From Methylobacterium sp. J-048 (GTDB lineage: Bacteria > Pseudomonadota > Alphaproteobacteria > Rhizobiales > Beijerinckiaceae), in NCBI RefSeq assembly GCF_022829515.1, contig NZ_JAKSYL010000131.1, positions 16,947 through 80,946 of the forward strand: a stretch of DNA of 64,000 nucleotides, given 5' to 3'. Numbering within the stretch: the first letter of the stretch is position 1; every line of letters begins with the position of its first letter. Shown one piece after another: positions 61,896 to 64,000 of this stretch. The notes under the pieces were generated by a model. It saw nothing but the letters and a program-made list of their open reading frames with translations. It was not told the DNA's origin and ran no database searches. The translations under genes were made by a program, and so were the position numbers.

Positions 61896-62096
61896 ATGGC
61901 CGACAAGGCTGACGTGACGACCTACACCATCAAGCAGGCTCTGGCTGCCAAGGTCGAGGACCATATCGAGATCGCGGTTGAGGCCGAGGACGGTACCAAG
62001 CTGAAGCTCAAGGCCACCGCCGACCAGCTCGACGCCCTGGTGGGCGACCTGGAGACCATCCTGGACGCGGACGATTCGGATAACGAGGCCGCTTAA
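61896..62096 (+). CDS. Small acidic protein of unknown function
   Basis: 66 residues from an ATG at 61896 with a strong GAGGAG site. VTTYTIKQALAAKVEDHIEI, VEAEDGTKLKLKATADQLDA and LVGDLETILDADDSDNEAA give a beta-hairpin then helix with an acidic end. No family is recognised, but the strong ribosome site and normal codon bias support translation. Confidence 0.68.
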   Translation: MADKADVTTYTIKQALAAKVEDHIEIAVEAEDGTKLKLKATADQLDALVGDLETILDADDSDNEAA

Positions 62097-62163
62097 AGCG
62101 ACGGTCGGGGCCGCCGCCCGGATGCGATCGGGCCGGCGGCCCCACGCGACAAGGATACCGCGC

Positions 62164-62370
62164 TCACCGCTTCGATTCGATGGCCTGCGCATCAAGCAGC
62201 GGGATCAGCGGCTCCAGGTCGATGATCGGGCCGCCGATATCGAAGAAGTCGCTCTCGTCGGGCAAAAGCATCTCCTCGTCCTCGCCCCGCCGCCCGAACG
62301 GCAAGAGGGAAGAGAGCATCCCGAGGCACAAGGCTCCGGCGATGAGGGCAACCAGAATCGCGACACTCAT
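62164..62370 (-). CDS. Small single-pass membrane protein
   Basis: 68 residues from an ATG at 62370. The N-terminal SVAILVALIAGALCLGMLSS is hydrophobic; the rest is acidic (RRGEDEEMLLPDESDFFDIG, GPIIDLEPLIPLLDAQAIES). No family is recognised. It overlaps nothing and is followed by the convergent acidic protein gene. Confidence 0.58.
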   Translation of the reverse strand: MSVAILVALIAGALCLGMLSSLLPFGRRGEDEEMLLPDESDFFDIGGPIIDLEPLIPLLDAQAIESKR

Positions 62371-62463
62371 GGCGGAGCACTCGGACGCAGCGGGCGAGCG
62401 GGATCAAGCACCGTCGAGATTAAGACGAAGTTCCTTGGGCACGCAACGCGAAACGCGAGCGGA

Positions 62464-62955
62464 TCACGGTTGCGCCGGAACCTTGTCCTGCTGGTGATCG
62501 ACCTCGTCGCGCACCCCGTGACCGGCCATCAGGATCTCGGTCATGAACGCCCCGATCGCCGCGACGGTGCAGACCAGAGCCGCGCCGAAGCAGCCGAACA
62601 GGACCGACGCGGTCGCCGCATCGCGCATCGCCCCGACGAACAAGGTCAGCACGGCCATCCCGATCAGGCAGGCGCCGAGCGAGGCGAGGACGACGGCGAC
62701 ATCGAGGACGAAGGAGCGCCGCCGCAGAAAGGTCAGCCGGCGGGACAGGCGCGCGCCCTCCGCCTCCGTCGCCTTGACGATCTCCCCCGAGAGCGTGTCG
62801 ACCTTGTCGGAGATCCGGCCGAGGCGGGTGGAGAACACGTTCAGCAGGGTCGCGAGCGCCGACAGCAGGAAGGCCGGCGCGAGCGCGACCTGGATGATGT
62901 GGGCGATGCTGTCGGGCTCGGTGGAGCTCAGGGAGAAGCCGAACATGGGCATCAT
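62464..62955 (-). CDS. DUF2721-family membrane protein
   Basis: 163 residues from an ATG at 62955. DSIAHIIQVALAPAFLLSAL, ATLLNVFSTRLGRISDKVDT and LRRRSFVLDVAVVLASLGAC, with AALVCTVAAIGAFMTEILMA, match the three- to four-helix membrane family DUF2721. The function is unknown. Three consecutive Met codons at the start make the exact start uncertain; an open frame to 63024 lacks family resemblance. Confidence 0.8.
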   Translation of the reverse strand: MMPMFGFSLSSTEPDSIAHIIQVALAPAFLLSALATLLNVFSTRLGRISDKVDTLSGEIVKATEAEGARLSRRLTFLRRRSFVLDVAVVLASLGACLIGMAVLTLFVGAMRDAATASVLFGCFGAALVCTVAAIGAFMTEILMAGHGVRDEVDHQQDKVPAQP

Positions 62956-63526
62956 GCGCGCGGGGGCGGCACGACCGCCCGGCCTTCGGCATCGTCCCGC
63001 GCGGCGGCGGATGTTTTCGGACACGGCATGCCGGGAGGGTCACCACAGGATGCCGTGCGAGCGCAACCCGGCGGCCCGCATCGCGGGCTTTGCCGCAATC
63101 CTCGCAGGCCGGCCGGCGATCCGAGGTCGGCGGATATCCATGAGCGGTTTACGGCCGGTATCCGAGAGGCAGCGCGCGTAAATTAATCTTAACCGCTAAC
63201 AACAGTACTCGATGGGCTTGCGGGCCGCCGGCCAGTCGGATCTAACAGGAGCCGAAGCTTCCTGGTTGGTCCTGGGAATGTTCTCGAGCAAACTACAGCC
63301 CCGTCAGCCTTCGTGCGGCGGGGTTTTTTGCTGCCGGAAACGTCGAGATACAAATCTTTGGGCCGAAATCGGCTTTCTTGCGCGCGGGATGTGCTCAACC
63401 GCACGCGCCCGTCCACCGGTCCGGGGCCCTCGGGAGCCCTGTTGCAGCGCTGCACTATCGCGCTTCCTCAACCTGCCGTTTCTGTCGCCGGGCACACATC
63501 CCGCTGAACGGGAGACAGAGGACCCC
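62956..63526. other. Intergenic region before the last outer membrane protein gene
   Basis: 571 bp. At 63299-63329 a short stem (CCCCG/CGGGG) is followed by TTTTTT, a possible terminator. Around 63185-63210 the sequence is AT-richer (TTAATCTTAACCGCTAACAA). The outer membrane protein promoter probably lies between 63330 and 63500. No coding frame is supported. Confidence 0.5.
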
Positions 63527-64000
63527 ATGATCAAGAAGCTTCTTCTCGCGAGCGCCGCCACGGCCCTCCTGACCGGCGCCGCCTCGGCCGCCGACCTGCC
63601 GCGCCGCGCCGCCCCGCCGCCGGTGTTCACCCCCGTGCCGGTGTTCACCTGGACCGGCGCCTATTTCGGTATCAACGCCGGCTACGCCTTCGACGCCAGC
63701 AGCCGCGCCACCAGCACGGTCTTCGGCATCCCCGCCCCCTACGCCACCGTCGGCGGCACCACCGCCACCTTCCGCGACCGCAACCAGGACGGCTTCTCCG
63801 GCGGCGCGCAGGTCCGCTACAACTACCAGTTCACCCCGGGCTCGGGCGTGGTCATCGGCATCGAGTCCGACTCCCAGTACCTCGACTGCGGCCGCAACCG
63901 GAACAACGCCTTCATCAACGGCGCCGTCCCCCCCGGCTTCACCGTCACCGACCCGCCCGGCCCGTCGGGCCCCCACTCTGTCGGTCCCGTGCCCGGGCGA
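63527..64000 (+). CDS. Outer membrane beta-barrel protein, paralogue of 60009 (3' end beyond window)
   Basis: 158 codons are present and the frame runs off the window edge. Signal peptide (KKLLLASAATALLTGAASAA), then PRRAAPPPVFTPVPVFTWTG and AYFGINAGYAFDASSRATST are nearly identical to the first barrel protein. Toward the end, the two diverge: LDCGRNRNNAFINGAVPPGF against LDFGRSRNNALITGGQLAQG, then DPPGPSGPHSVGPVPGR where the paralogue has DPRGLSSLDFFGTVRGR. Most differences in the last 60 bases are changes to C. Either the paralogue is degenerate there or the sequence is of low quality. A GGGAGACAGAGG ribosome site precedes the ATG. Confidence 0.8.
   Translation, partial: MIKKLLLASAATALLTGAASAADLPRRAAPPPVFTPVPVFTWTGAYFGINAGYAFDASSRATSTVFGIPAPYATVGGTTATFRDRNQDGFSGGAQVRYNYQFTPGSGVVIGIESDSQYLDCGRNRNNAFINGAVPPGFTVTDPPGPSGPHSVGPVPGR

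Overview
The window reads as a high-GC alphaproteobacterial chromosome segment, most likely from the Methylobacterium group (Hyphomicrobiales). This is inferred from the uniformly GC-rich third codon positions, an EcfG/NepR general-stress-response pair, Omp25/RopB-type outer membrane barrels, single-gene larC-larE-larB, and families of short palindromic intergenic repeats. No gene here fixes the species. Most of the window is ordinary chromosome: mostly single metabolic genes on both strands with short operons and intergenic palindromes between them.

Layout. 1-4.1 kb: a zinc-type alcohol dehydrogenase and cupin pair divergent from an HxlR regulator, then a chemoreceptor with a nitrate/nitrite-sensor-like domain. 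4.1-9 kb: amidohydrolase, MFS transporter, PuuE-like polysaccharide deacetylase, small membrane protein, rlmB. 9.1-11.7 kb: a plasmid-type replication module with a putative DnaA box, AT-rich patch, helically phased iterons, tandem GC-rich 13-mers, a RepA initiator and a HARE-HTH-like gene with palindromes before it. 11.9-24 kb: small secreted or membrane proteins, beta-carbonic anhydrase, alpha/beta hydrolase, GlcG-like protein, ArgE-like deacetylase, DoxX, GST, GFA protein, benzoylformate decarboxylase-like enzyme, FAD oxidoreductase, LysR regulator. 24.6-34.2 kb: an HD-GYP response regulator, a quinone oxidoreductase remnant, SGNH hydrolase, SDR, two toxin-antitoxin modules (PrlF/YhaV and BrnT/BrnA), a GT92-like glycosyltransferase, a PucG-like aminotransferase and a PepSY protein. 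34.3-41 kb: an orphan molybdopterin-type dehydrogenase large subunit, a Tat-exported aldo/keto reductase and the larC-larE-larB nickel-pincer cofactor operon. 42-43.9 kb: a stress-response locus where an EcfG-type sigma factor carries an N-terminal NepR-like segment and faces a separate nepR. 43.9-46 kb: metallophosphoesterase, AlkA-like glycosylase, a CAU tRNA and a DCC protein. 46.1-59.3 kb: two heavy-metal RND efflux systems, CusBA-like on the plus strand and CzcBA-like on the minus strand, with a chemoreceptor between them. 59.5-64 kb: small proteins and two paralogous outer membrane barrels, the second cut by the window edge.

How genes work together: larC/E/B make the NPN cofactor, but no LarA-type user is present. 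The two RND clusters each have adaptor, pump and small metal-handling accessory proteins. NepR and the NepR-EcfG fusion form a sigma/anti-sigma pair without PhyR nearby. The most unusual items are the NepR-EcfG fusion, the complete-looking iteron origin beside a core rRNA methyltransferase gene, and several dispersed intergenic palindrome families, two of which form composite elements of about 300 bp with inverted ends.
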